DNA of 64,000 bases from Corynebacterium sp. P3-F1 (GTDB lineage: Bacteria > Actinomycetota > Actinomycetes > Mycobacteriales > Mycobacteriaceae): positions 1,116,001 to 1,180,000 of the forward strand of contig NZ_CP129965.1 in assembly GCF_030503635.1 (NCBI RefSeq), in the 5' to 3' direction. The position numbers and the translations under genes are program-made. This document shows positions 1-8,666 of this stretch, piece by piece (within the stretch, counting starts at the first letter, position 1; each line of letters begins with the position of its first letter). The notes beneath the pieces are model-generated. The model was not told the origin of the DNA, did not search any database, and saw nothing but the letters and a program-made list of their open reading frames with translations.

Positions 1-49
1 AAATTCATACGGCCTATCTATCGAGCCGCGCGTGCAACGCGTTAACTCC

Positions 50-1825
50 CTAGCTTTCCTGCAGGAATTTCGCGCGGTTGACCACGCGCGCAATTTTGCC
101 AGAGCTGGAACGCGCGATCTCGTTCGGAGCGTAGAAGCGGATGATTTCCGGGCTGATGCCGTGCTTATTGGACACCGCAGCGCGAATCGCATCTTCGGCG
201 ATGGGATCGGCAGCCTCGTCCGCGCCCTCCACGCGCTCAACGAGCACCACGAGCTTTTCGACGTCCTCTCCTTGCACCGCGAATGCCGCCACCGAATCGG
301 GGCGCACGTGGTCGGACGCCTCCATGACCGTGGCCTCAATGTCCTGCGGGTAGTGGTTGCGTCCCGCGATGACCACGAGGTCCTTCAAACGACCGGTGAT
401 GTAAAGGTGGCCCTCGTGGAACGCAACGAGATCGCCGGTGGCAAGCCACCCGTCCTCGCCGCGCAGAGTGTTGTTGAAGGTCTGCTGGGTCTCCTCGTCG
501 CGCCCCTCATAACCTGCGGCGACGTTATCGCCGTGCAGCCAGAGCTCGCCGATGGCCCCCTCCGCGACTTCTTCGCGGGTCTGCGGGTCCACAACCGCGT
601 ACTGCATGTCGGGAACCGGCTGGCCGTTGGAGGCGAACGGGATGCCGTCCTCCGCCTCGACGATGCGGCCTCGGCCGACCTCCTCGCGGTCGAAGGTCTT
701 GAACAGGGGGCGCTCCTTGGTCTGCGGAGTGGACACGATGAGCGTCGCTTCCGCCAAACCGTAGGAAGGGCGGATGACCTGCGCGTCAAGCTTCGAGGGG
801 CTGAATGTCTCCACAAACGTGTCCACTGCCGTCTTTGTCACCGGCTCCGACCCGACGATGATGCAGTCCAGCGCTGAGAGATCATATTCTTCCGGGTTCT
901 CCGGCATCGCATACCGGGCAGCCAAATCGAGTGCGAAATTAGGCACGACCGTGTAGACGAAGGTGTCGTCCTCATCCTCACGCCTGGCAATCTGATCGAC
1001 CCAGCGCTTCGGTTGCTGGATGAAGTCCCGCGGCCCCATGAGCTCAAACTCGATGCCCATGATCGTGACAAAGACGGTGAGAATGATGCCCATGTCGTGG
1101 TGCAGCGGCAACCACGTTGACAGGCGCAGCGGCATCTTCAGGTCGACAGCGTCATAGATTTGCAGCACGTTCGTCAAAATCGCGCGGTGAGTGAGCACCA
1201 CGCCGGCTGGCAGACGGGTGGAACCGGAGGTGTACTGCAAGAATGCGACTTGGTCGACCGCGTCCGTGTCCGTCGGCTCCTCCGGTGCCGTCCACGACTC
1301 TGCCATCGAGTCAGGCAGGGCATCGACAACGAGAATGCGCGGACGCTGCGCCCGCGGCACCTCGGCGAAGAATTCGCGGACGGCCTTTGCGCCGGCATTA
1401 TTGGTCAGTACAGCGGCTGCCTTGGAATCAGCCAAGACCGCGGTGAGTTGCTCGCCATGCCCCGGTTCATTCGGGTCATACAGCGGCACCGGCACTTGGC
1501 CGGCGTAGATCGCGCCCATGAACGCGAAAAGGTATTCCGGCGAGTTCGCAGCCATGATGGCCACGCGGTTCCCCGGTGCGCCCGTCTGCTGCAGCCGGGC
1601 TGCCACCGCCTTGATCCGGGTGATCACCTCATCGCGGGTAAAGTCTACGGCCACACCGTCGCGGTCCTCCGAGAAATCCCAGTACCGCAGCTGGTGCACC
1701 TCACCAGTGCCCATTTCCGCACTGCCCTGGTAGAGCATCTCGCACAGCTGAAACAGGGACAGCTCCGGCGGCAGGTCGATTTTGTCGTCGTCGTAGAACT
1801 GGTAGAGCAACTGCTCGAGATCCAT
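50..1825 (-). CDS. fadD32: Long-chain fatty-acyl-AMP ligase FadD32
   Basis: This 591-residue adenylating enzyme activates the long meromycolic chain as acyl-AMP and loads it on the polyketide synthase Pks13 for the final mycolate condensation in the cytoplasm. The ANL core motif YTSGSTRLPAGVV is near residue 200, and the adenylate-binding region (RPSYGLAEATL, then a WLATGDL block) and a C-terminal SSSGKIAR motif follow. The length is slightly below the roughly 615-635 residues usual for the family. The ATG at 1825 has an AAGGAG ribosome site just upstream. It is the last gene of the minus-strand mycolate block seen here; pks13 would be expected beyond base 1. The order with the cutinase, lipoprotein and mycolyltransferase genes is typical of Corynebacterineae and supports FadD32 over other FadD ligases. 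Confidence 0.93.
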   Translation of the reverse strand: MDLEQLLYQFYDDDKIDLPPELSLFQLCEMLYQGSAEMGTGEVHQLRYWDFSEDRDGVAVDFTRDEVITRIKAVAARLQQTGAPGNRVAIMAANSPEYLFAFMGAIYAGQVPVPLYDPNEPGHGEQLTAVLADSKAAAVLTNNAGAKAVREFFAEVPRAQRPRILVVDALPDSMAESWTAPEEPTDTDAVDQVAFLQYTSGSTRLPAGVVLTHRAILTNVLQIYDAVDLKMPLRLSTWLPLHHDMGIILTVFVTIMGIEFELMGPRDFIQQPKRWVDQIARREDEDDTFVYTVVPNFALDLAARYAMPENPEEYDLSALDCIIVGSEPVTKTAVDTFVETFSPSKLDAQVIRPSYGLAEATLIVSTPQTKERPLFKTFDREEVGRGRIVEAEDGIPFASNGQPVPDMQYAVVDPQTREEVAEGAIGELWLHGDNVAAGYEGRDEETQQTFNNTLRGEDGWLATGDLVAFHEGHLYITGRLKDLVVIAGRNHYPQDIEATVMEASDHVRPDSVAAFAVQGEDVEKLVVLVERVEGADEAADPIAEDAIRAAVSNKHGISPEIIRFYAPNEIARSSSGKIARVVNRAKFLQES

Positions 1826-1861
1826 GGGGCTCCTTGCTGAAGTGCTTGGGGGATGGGGATT

Positions 1862-2794
1862 TTAGTTTTTGTTAGCGATACTTTCGCGAATCCACTCTAC
1901 GGCCCATTGACTAGCCGTGGTACCTGGAATCACGTTCGGGTTTGTCGCGTACATCGCGTGCACCCCGTTCGCCTCCACGAGTGCGCGTGCCCGACCAAGG
2001 GCGTTGCCCACATCCTGGGGCGCATCGCAGATTGAATCATCGGGGGCGCAGATCTGAATTGCGCGGTCGCTGACCGCTCCGAAACCGCCGTCGCGCGGAC
2101 CGCGCATGGTCGCGCCCGGAACAACAGCCTGAATCACGCGGTTCAACGGCTGGAGTGCGATCTCCGCCCCGATCCCGCCGAGTGGGTTACCCGGGTTGAT
2201 TCCCACCCCATTTTCGCGGCGTCCGTCTGCGATCATGACCGCTCCCCGAATCTTCTCCGGTGCGACCACCCCGCGGTGGTTACCAATATCGCTGGCGATG
2301 TCCCCCACGATCACGGCGCCCTGCGAGAAACCCGCGAGTATGAACTCGGTGGACGGACACGTCTCATCGATGAACCGCAGTTCCGCATTCAAACGGTCCG
2401 TGCCCTCATTCCGCGAATCGTCGTAGCTCATCTCCTCGCGGCCCGCCGCCGTCTGGATGTTCTTGAACTGCGCGGTGTACGGCAACGTCCACACACGGAC
2501 ATCGTTGATGTCGTACTGCCCCTGCAAAGGTTGCGTGATCGACAGCATGAAGCTGTGCGGGTTCGCCTTCGGGGCAAACGGATCATCATCCTTCGCCGAT
2601 TCCCACGTACCGGGCGCGGAGATCACCTCCACCGCCGGACACCAGTCCGGTTCCTTCGCCTTGGTGGCGCTCGGCCCGGGACTGAACGGGGTCTCCGGGG
2701 TTTCACCCGGCCCGAGCCACTGGGCCGCGCCGAACGCGATGACACCGACTACGGCGAGCGCGGCAATGATCGTGAGAATTCTCCGGGTACGCAC
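1862..2794 (-). CDS. Cutinase-like envelope lipase/thioesterase (Rv3802c-like)
   Basis: A 310-residue alpha/beta hydrolase with an N-terminal membrane anchor or signal (hydrophobic residues about 7-26), so it probably acts outside the membrane. The nucleophile elbow is AGFSQGAVIVG (about residue 155). The late APDDSICD and NGVHAMYA segments supply the expected Asp and His of a cutinase triad. In mycobacteria the gene at this position (Rv3802c) is an essential phospholipase/thioesterase tied to mycolate metabolism. The position directly upstream of fadD32 fits that orthologue. The exact substrate is inferred from family and synteny. A 26-bp gap separates it from the lipoprotein gene upstream, so they are probably co-transcribed. 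Confidence 0.87.
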   Translation of the reverse strand: MRTRRILTIIAALAVVGVIAFGAAQWLGPGETPETPFSPGPSATKAKEPDWCPAVEVISAPGTWESAKDDDPFAPKANPHSFMLSITQPLQGQYDINDVRVWTLPYTAQFKNIQTAAGREEMSYDDSRNEGTDRLNAELRFIDETCPSTEFILAGFSQGAVIVGDIASDIGNHRGVVAPEKIRGAVMIADGRRENGVGINPGNPLGGIGAEIALQPLNRVIQAVVPGATMRGPRDGGFGAVSDRAIQICAPDDSICDAPQDVGNALGRARALVEANGVHAMYATNPNVIPGTTASQWAVEWIRESIANKN

Positions 2795-2820
2795 GTCAGT
2801 GCCACCCTCCTTCTAGGCTT

Positions 2821-3315
2821 CTAGCAGAGGTTATCGCGTGCCGCGGAATCGATGAGCTTGGTCAGATCATTGATCTCCAGCTGCGTTGCCTGCTGCTCAA
2901 TGAGCTGGCCAGCAACGGCGTCACGCGTAATGGTGCTTCCGCCACAAACGGTACGGGCTGTACCTATCAGTTGCTCTTCATTTCCCTCGACGTTCACTCC
3001 GCCTTGGCGTAGAGCTTCCAAGTACGCCTCGTCCTGCTCCGGGCGCATCGGGGCCGCGTCCGGGGTGTTTTCCACCTCGCTGGCTGCCCCCTCGCCCGCC
3101 GCAGGATCATCGGCTGGGGCCGCCACCACCGAACCGCTGGACTCAGTCACTGTCTCAGAGGCAGTCTCAGTCGCGGTAGTACTCGCCGAAGCCGATGTCG
3201 TCGTCGATGCGGACGGGGTTGCGGTCACATCGTCGCTGTTCACTGTCGTACCACCGCATGCGGCGAGCCCGATGCCCGCTGCTGCGAGGGTTGTAGCCAC
3301 AAGTGTTTTCCGCAT
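2821..3315 (-). CDS. Secreted lipoprotein, DUF732-like C-terminus
   Basis: A 164-residue predicted lipoprotein. Its signal peptide ends in the lipobox-like GIGLAACGG near residue 20. A low-complexity Ser/Thr/Glu/Ala linker covers about residues 25-90 and a compact helical C-terminal domain about 90-164. That domain has the pattern of actinobacterial DUF732 proteins (a short helix ending LRQGGVNV, then ARTVCGGS and a terminal Cys), with two cysteines able to pair. The function is unknown. It lies 4 bp from cop1 and 26 bp from the lipase gene in one transcription unit, suggesting a cell-envelope role. The DUF732 assignment is tentative. Confidence 0.75.
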   Translation of the reverse strand: MRKTLVATTLAAAGIGLAACGGTTVNSDDVTATPSASTTTSASASTTATETASETVTESSGSVVAAPADDPAAGEGAASEVENTPDAAPMRPEQDEAYLEALRQGGVNVEGNEEQLIGTARTVCGGSTITRDAVAGQLIEQQATQLEINDLTKLIDSAARDNLC

Positions 3316-3319
3316 TCGC

Positions 3320-5284
3320 CTAGTTCTTCCGCTCGCGAATCTGACCGAAGACCTGGTCGATGCTTCCGTTTTGGAAGGAGATGGTCATTCCTCCGGAGGG
3401 GATTTCCTTCATGTCTGACGTCGGCCAGCCGAATTTACCGCGCTCCCAACCGTTCTTGCCCCAGTGGTCGAAGATTGCGCCGTGGTAGATCGCGTGTCCG
3501 CCAGTAGACGGCGACCAGTAGATACTGCCCTTCTCGAACTCCTGGAAGTACCCACCGTCGATCTTCTTCTCGTTGCTCGTTGGGTAGCCAAGGTCCGACC
3601 GCGGTCCGCCCATTTCGCCGTACTTCGCACCGATGGCGCCGAACACCATGAAGTGCTTGGTCGCATCCGGGTTACGGGTCAGGTAGCCGTGCTCGAACTT
3701 CTGAATGTAACCGCCACCGGCCGGCTGCGCCTCCTCAACCGGGTAACCGAGCGGCCCGCGTTCGTAGCCTTCGGCACCCCAGGCAGCGAACATGTCGCCG
3801 GGGATCGCCTGCGCACCGGTACCCGGGGTCCAGTAGATGGAGCCGTGCTGGAAGTGAACGAACCGGCCCTTGCCGTCCGGAGTGGACAGCTCTCCCGTCT
3901 TCGGGAAACCGAGCCACCCACCGGGGCCATTGAGCTGGTTGTACTTAGCCAAGATGCCGCCCACCAGCACCTGAGCGCCAGTCTCCGGCGACCAGAAGGC
4001 GGTGCCGCCGCGGAACTCCTCCGCCTTACCCTTGCCGCCAGCAACGTCGTATTCATTGGTCACACAGCTGCCGATGACGCCACTCTTCGTGGCTTCTGCA
4101 ATCGCGCCAACGGGTGCACAGTCGGCTCCCCGATCGGCTTTGGCCACCCCGAGGGAATCCGCAATGTGCGGCCACGCCTGAGTCATCTCAAACTGCCAGT
4201 AGTCCCACGCGTGGACACCAGACGGGCGGTACCGGGTGATGATGGGCACGCCTGCCTTTTTGGCGTAGCGCTCGAAGGTCTGGGTGGACATGCGGGAAAT
4301 GACTTCCAGGCCCACGCCGGCCGGAACTGCCGGAGCAGATGCCACCGAGTTGGGTGTGCCGTAGTCGTCTTGGCCGGAGCCAGCGGAGACGTACACTGTC
4401 TTGCCCTTGAGGTTCTCGATCCCCAGCTTCGGATCATGGTCGATCCAGTCCTGGGACCCCAGCGGACCCCACATTGCCTCGGAATCGTAGCCACCAGCGT
4501 CTTTCTGCGCCGCTTTGATCGCCAGCGGCATACCGGAGGTGGTGGTGTCCAGGTAGCCGGAGAAAGAGCCCACGAAGTTGAACAGGTTCGGGTTGCGCTC
4601 CGCCAGGTTGACTGCGGCGGTGCCGCCCATGGACAGACCGACCACTGCGCGCTTGCCGTTAGAGCGGTAGTGCTCGTTCAACAGCGGGACGAGCTCCTTG
4701 GTCAGGAAGGTCTCCCACATGTAGTGCTTACCGTTATTCGGCTGCTGCCAGTCGGAGTAGAAAGACGATTCTCCGCCCACAGGAATGATCACGTTGACAT
4801 TCTTGTCGGCATAGAACTGCTCGATATTCGTCTCGATGGTCCAACCGCTCTCATCGTCGCGGGCGCGCAGGCCGTCCAGTGCCCACACCTCAGGGAATTT
4901 CGCCTGCGGATTGGAGTGCCAGTCGCGTGCCAGCAGGATCTGCACCTGGATTGGCTCAGCCGGCATTGCCGCCGAGTTGATGAATACTGCGACTCGCCTC
5001 TGCGTCAGCCACTCAATACGGTCGACGGACACGCCCGCTGGCAGGCCCGGGATCTGCGGGTGCTCGTCCACCTCAATCGGTGTGCGCGGCGGCGGATCGG
5101 ACGGTCGCAGACCATCAGAAATTCCTCGCCCGGATGACAGTGAGCTTGACAGGCCAGCAGGACCATTCTGCGCGACGGCCGGAACGACGGCCACCCCGAC
5201 AGCTACGGCTGTGGGAACTGCGGCGACCGCGAGCAATTGGCCTTTGGTGACCTTGCTGGAAGAACGTCGGGGTGAAAAGCGCAT
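3320..5284 (-). CDS. cop1: Trehalose corynomycolyltransferase with LGFP repeats (Cop1/PS1 type)
   Basis: A 654-residue secreted mycolyltransferase that moves corynomycolic acid between trehalose monocorynomycolate and arabinogalactan or another trehalose. A Sec signal ends at about AVAQNG (residue 40). The antigen-85-like esterase domain covers about 60-400, with nucleophile motif GLSMGG (about 217) and a C-terminal His in SGVHAWDYW (about 358). Residues about 410-645 carry four or five LGFP repeats (WLGFPKTGE, GPLGYPVEE, DLGYPTSNE, FGWPTSD), the wall-binding module of Cop1/PS1 in C. glutamicum. The second mycolyltransferase (5747-6760) lacks these repeats. It is 4 bp from the lipoprotein gene, and its own upstream gap (5285-5403) can hold a promoter. 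Confidence 0.93.
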   Translation of the reverse strand: MRFSPRRSSSKVTKGQLLAVAAVPTAVAVGVAVVPAVAQNGPAGLSSSLSSGRGISDGLRPSDPPPRTPIEVDEHPQIPGLPAGVSVDRIEWLTQRRVAVFINSAAMPAEPIQVQILLARDWHSNPQAKFPEVWALDGLRARDDESGWTIETNIEQFYADKNVNVIIPVGGESSFYSDWQQPNNGKHYMWETFLTKELVPLLNEHYRSNGKRAVVGLSMGGTAAVNLAERNPNLFNFVGSFSGYLDTTTSGMPLAIKAAQKDAGGYDSEAMWGPLGSQDWIDHDPKLGIENLKGKTVYVSAGSGQDDYGTPNSVASAPAVPAGVGLEVISRMSTQTFERYAKKAGVPIITRYRPSGVHAWDYWQFEMTQAWPHIADSLGVAKADRGADCAPVGAIAEATKSGVIGSCVTNEYDVAGGKGKAEEFRGGTAFWSPETGAQVLVGGILAKYNQLNGPGGWLGFPKTGELSTPDGKGRFVHFQHGSIYWTPGTGAQAIPGDMFAAWGAEGYERGPLGYPVEEAQPAGGGYIQKFEHGYLTRNPDATKHFMVFGAIGAKYGEMGGPRSDLGYPTSNEKKIDGGYFQEFEKGSIYWSPSTGGHAIYHGAIFDHWGKNGWERGKFGWPTSDMKEIPSGGMTISFQNGSIDQVFGQIRERKN

Positions 5285-5403
5285 GTTAGAGAGCCCTTAG
5301 TTGATTGTAGGTACGGCGGACCAACGGGCGCTCCGGCCCAGGGGTTCCCCTCCCCCGGGCCGGGCCCAGTCTTCACGAAGAAGTTTAAGTTTCACTTGAG
5401 ACT
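5285..5403 (-). promoter_or_regulatory. Intergenic region with GC-rich hairpin upstream of cop1
   Basis: This 119-bp gap separates cop1 from the small membrane ORF upstream. It contains a strong GC-rich inverted repeat at about 5334-5369 (GGCCCAGGGG paired with CCCCGGGCCGGGCC segments) and AT-rich DNA at 5378-5403 (TTTAAGTTTCAC). The hairpin could end transcription of the upstream ORF or shape the cop1 leader. No clean -35/-10 pair was identified. Confidence 0.4.
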
Positions 5404-5733
5404 TTACATGGCGACACGCCGGGCACCGCAATTTTGCCCAAAGGTGGTCACCGAGGTCACCAACGACATGAAGATCGCGATACCCGGGTTGTGAACGAAC
5501 GGATGCGCGACATTTGACGTCGTCTCAGCGACGCGCAACTGGTCCCACAGGGCCGAACCCGTCAACGAGAAGTCGGTCGGGTGGATCGAATAAGCATCAT
5601 CCCATTGTCCCCGGCCCGCGAGGATCCCACCGATCCAGAGGCTCGACCAGTCGTCGCCGCTCGCTTGCGTAGCGACAACCAACGCAGTGAAAAGCCCTGT
5701 GAGAATGCAAAACGGCCAGCCCCACTGGGGCAT
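5404..5733 (-). pseudogene. Short membrane ORF, probable N-terminal remnant of a GT-C/DUF2029-type glycosyltransferase
   Basis: A 109-residue ORF. The ATG at 5733 is preferred over the one at 5757 because GAAGGA lies 6 bases before it and the longer version would overlap the mycolyltransferase stop. It has one hydrophobic segment (WPFCILTGLFTALVVAT), then SGDDWSSLWIGG and AHPFVHNPGIAIF. This resembles the first membrane helix and first extracytoplasmic loop of GT-C polyprenyl-phosphate-dependent mannosyl- or arabinosyltransferases, which normally run to 400 or more residues. The last dozen residues (QNCGARRVAM) do not continue the pattern. I infer a truncated gene kept between two mycolyltransferase genes; a genuine small membrane protein is the alternative. 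Confidence 0.5.
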
Positions 5734-5746
5734 GACCGTTCCTTCT

Positions 5747-6760
5747 TTACCAGGCATTCATGTGGTCAAGAACGCGCTTCTTCGTCTTGTGCAGCTGGTC
5801 GCCGAACTGCTCCCAGTTGTGCAGACCCTGCGCCGGATAATCGGACGTCACGCGCAGGCCCTGAGCTCGCGCCTTAGCTTCCCAGGTACGCGTGGTCAGC
5901 ATCGCGCCGAACTCAAGCGCCGCACCCGCCGCCTGGTGCTGGGGCAGGTACTTGGCATCCTTCGGGCCCGGAATACCCGGTGCAGCCGAGATGTAGACAT
6001 CGCTGTTACGGAGTCCGCCCATGTTGAGGAACGGATCGTTCTCGAACCGGCGCGGGTTCAACAAGGAGCCGTACATCGCGTTGAGGTTGTAACCGCCCGC
6101 GTCGAGCATAACCAAGTGCAGCATGGCCTGAGCACCCGGGAGTGTGGTGGTCAGGTAACCGGAGAAGGACAGCACCTGACGGAACTGGTCAGGGTGCTTC
6201 GCAGCCAGGTTCATCGCACCGGTCGCACCCATGGACAGTCCGATCACGGAGTTGTTGCGCGGGGACACACCGAAGTGGCGCTGCAGGTAGCCTGGCAGCT
6301 CGCGCGTCAGGAAGGTCTCCCAACGATACGGCTTACCGTTGCCGTACTTCGGGTCGTGGTTCCAGTCGGCGTAGAACGATGCCTCGCCACCAACGGGCAT
6401 GACCAGGGTGATGTTGGAGTGCGCGTAGACCGCGGCTGCGTTGACGTCGTTCACCCACGCATTCGTGCTCTCCGTAGCCCGCAAACCGTCGAGCAGGTAG
6501 AGACCCGCGTTGCCGCCGCGGGCTGCCGGCACGATCTGCACCGGAATGTTGCGGCCCATTGCAGGCGAGTAAACGTCGCAGCGCTGGACCCAGTACTTCA
6601 CCGGGTCCCAGGTGCAGTGGCCAGTGGCGTCTGGGCGGAGCCAGCCCCGGTTGTCCGTTGCCTGGGCTTCACCCGGAGCTGTGACCATGAGCGACATCGC
6701 AGCTGCCACCGTCAGGACAAGGGCGAGGAGCGTGCGACGCATGGAATGAATCGCGTTCAT
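5747..6760 (-). CDS. Trehalose corynomycolyltransferase (antigen 85 type, no LGFP repeats)
   Basis: A 337-residue secreted esterase of the antigen 85 family. A signal peptide (LLALVLTVAAAMSLMV, end near GEAQA) is followed by the mycolyltransferase fold. The nucleophile motif is VIGLSMGATGAMN (about residue 180) and the C-terminal His lies in QGLHNWEQF (about 318). It should transfer corynomycolate from trehalose monocorynomycolate to arabinogalactan or a second trehalose outside the membrane. The ATG at 6760 follows AGGTGG at 4-5 bases. It corresponds in position to the second mycolyltransferase beside cop1 in C. glutamicum. A 93-bp gap separates it from aftB. Confidence 0.92.
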   Translation of the reverse strand: MNAIHSMRRTLLALVLTVAAAMSLMVTAPGEAQATDNRGWLRPDATGHCTWDPVKYWVQRCDVYSPAMGRNIPVQIVPAARGGNAGLYLLDGLRATESTNAWVNDVNAAAVYAHSNITLVMPVGGEASFYADWNHDPKYGNGKPYRWETFLTRELPGYLQRHFGVSPRNNSVIGLSMGATGAMNLAAKHPDQFRQVLSFSGYLTTTLPGAQAMLHLVMLDAGGYNLNAMYGSLLNPRRFENDPFLNMGGLRNSDVYISAAPGIPGPKDAKYLPQHQAAGAALEFGAMLTTRTWEAKARAQGLRVTSDYPAQGLHNWEQFGDQLHKTKKRVLDHMNAW

Positions 6761-6853
6761 GTGTCCACCTATCTTTAGGGAATTTTTGGATTACACACAG
6801 GTGTATCGCAAAGCGTTACCGCGATGTTACCAACAGGATTAAATCTGTTCCAT

Positions 6854-8665
6854 TCACTTGACTGGCCAGGCGATGCGCTGCCCAGATAGCCCCACATCCT
6901 CCCCTCGGGCAATGCGCGAAAGAGTCTCTTCATCGAGGTACACGGCCGGGTCGTCCGCGATCTGCAGCGAGCTGCCGTCGGTCAGGGCGAACCTCATGTT
7001 CTTGAGAAAACGCTGGAGGCTCATCGGCTCACGCGAGGTGGCCAGCAGTTCCGCGATTTCGGGAGTGCGCAGCGCCGCGCGTGCCTGAAGCATTTTCTGC
7101 TTATCGACGCCCCACGGCACCGCCTCCACCGCCACCGCCGTATCCGCGAATTTCCAATGCACGGGTAGATTCTTGTCGTGGCCGATCCGGCCATCTTCAA
7201 TCCGCGGCTGACGGGCGGCAAGCGGAGTAGCCAACCCGACATCGTCAAGCACGCGCACGCCAAGGTCAGAATTCGCGCTCACCATGCCCAGATTGATCAG
7301 GTAGGCGGTAGTGGGCATATTCTGCAGATCAGTGTCACGGCTCACCCGCGCCACCGGCTCCCACTGGCACACGTACGGATCCCGTTGCTGCAGCACCAGA
7401 TTCACCGCGCCGGCATTTTCCTCCGCAGCGCGGTCGAGCCCCTCTTTCCAGCCGCCCATCAAATCGCTGGCGAGGAAATCCTCAGCGTACCGGGGCGGAT
7501 CACCGGATTCGCGCAGCAGCACCGCCGTCCAGAACTCGCGTTCGTCGACAATGTTCAGGTTCTCCGGGCCTGCCTCGAAAGGCTCGAAGCCCAACTCGTG
7601 TCCCCGAGAGACCACGATTCCTGCCCACAGCGCCGCTGCGGCCGCGGCTGTCCCGCCGAGGGCCGTGAGCGGCACAGCCGCGACGGGAAGCAGCATCGCG
7701 AACAGCGGCAACAACACCATGCGGCCGTGCATGAAGTCCCCGCCGACACGAACGACGTACAGCAGGTGCAACACACCGCACCCGACGGCTAGAGCTGACA
7801 CGAGCTTTTCCCGCGAGGACAGCCGCAGTGCCCACCAGAAGCCAAGCACGGCAGCGGCTGTCACCGGTGCCCACAGCGCATACGGGCTCACCGTGTCCCA
7901 CACGTATCGCGCACCCGTTCCCCAGTGCGCGCCCGATGCGGACTTTGCCACCGCGGTGTGCGGGGTGAGCAGGCCGTAGTACCCCATGCGGAAAATCTCG
8001 TACGCTACTGGCACCGGCAGGGCCGCGGCCAAGATCCCGCCGATACGGCGCCAGTCGGACCGGCTCGCCGCCAACAGCACGATTCCCGTGATCCCGCCGT
8101 ACAACGCGAGCTCCGGACGGACCAGCCATGACAGACCCGCCCAGAAAGCGAGGAAGAGCTCCATCCGCCCAGCTCCGCGGGCCGACCAAGCTACGAGCAG
8201 CGCCCACCACACGCCGATCCACGTCAGGGCCAATCCCCATTCCAACCCGGAGGTGGCGAAGTCCCGGGCCGGGGGCAGCGCTACGTAAATGATCACGCCG
8301 AACGGCACGACTGCACCCGGGTGCACCCGTTGCCACAGCCGACCCGACGCGGTGACCGCCGTGACCACCCCGACGACCGTGCAGATCAAGGCGAGCCACA
8401 TCGCCACGTCTTCGAGCCGCAGCCCCGGAACCCAGCTGAACGCCGCGATCAGGTACTGCCACAGCGTGGAGGTGTTCGCCTCCACACGTTCGCCGATGTT
8501 GAACACCGGCCCGTTGCCGGCCAGGATGTTCCGGACAGTGCGCAAGACGATTAGACCATCGTCACTGATCCAGCGGCGGGCCCACCCGCCCCAGAACGCG
8601 AAGACGCCCGCAACCGCCGCAGAAATGAACAGCGATAAGCGGGCGCGTTTTTCCATGCGCGACAT
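6854..8665 (-). CDS. aftB: Arabinofuranosyltransferase AftB
   Basis: A polytopic GT-C glycosyltransferase of about 603 residues that adds terminal beta-1,2-arabinofuranose to arabinogalactan from decaprenyl-phospho-arabinose. Multiple hydrophobic helices fill residues about 10-370, followed by a soluble extracytoplasmic C-terminal region. The acidic motif WISDDGLIVLR near residue 35, in the first loop, is typical of GT-C enzymes of this group. The start is taken as the ATG at 8665, one base after the ubiA stop at 8667-8669 (TAATATG). A second ATG at 8656 is also possible, and a longer reading from 8704 would overlap ubiA. Coupling to ubiA fits, since that pathway makes the donor. Confidence 0.9.
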   Translation of the reverse strand: MSRMEKRARLSLFISAAVAGVFAFWGGWARRWISDDGLIVLRTVRNILAGNGPVFNIGERVEANTSTLWQYLIAAFSWVPGLRLEDVAMWLALICTVVGVVTAVTASGRLWQRVHPGAVVPFGVIIYVALPPARDFATSGLEWGLALTWIGVWWALLVAWSARGAGRMELFLAFWAGLSWLVRPELALYGGITGIVLLAASRSDWRRIGGILAAALPVPVAYEIFRMGYYGLLTPHTAVAKSASGAHWGTGARYVWDTVSPYALWAPVTAAAVLGFWWALRLSSREKLVSALAVGCGVLHLLYVVRVGGDFMHGRMVLLPLFAMLLPVAAVPLTALGGTAAAAAALWAGIVVSRGHELGFEPFEAGPENLNIVDEREFWTAVLLRESGDPPRYAEDFLASDLMGGWKEGLDRAAEENAGAVNLVLQQRDPYVCQWEPVARVSRDTDLQNMPTTAYLINLGMVSANSDLGVRVLDDVGLATPLAARQPRIEDGRIGHDKNLPVHWKFADTAVAVEAVPWGVDKQKMLQARAALRTPEIAELLATSREPMSLQRFLKNMRFALTDGSSLQIADDPAVYLDEETLSRIARGEDVGLSGQRIAWPVK

Positions 8666-8666
8666 A

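Noticed and set aside
32..877. Long plus-strand open frames antisense to fadD32, cop1, the mycolyltransferase, amidase and serS
   Set aside because: High GC gives long antisense frames. They are Arg/Val/His-rich, have no recognisable domains and lie opposite well-supported genes.
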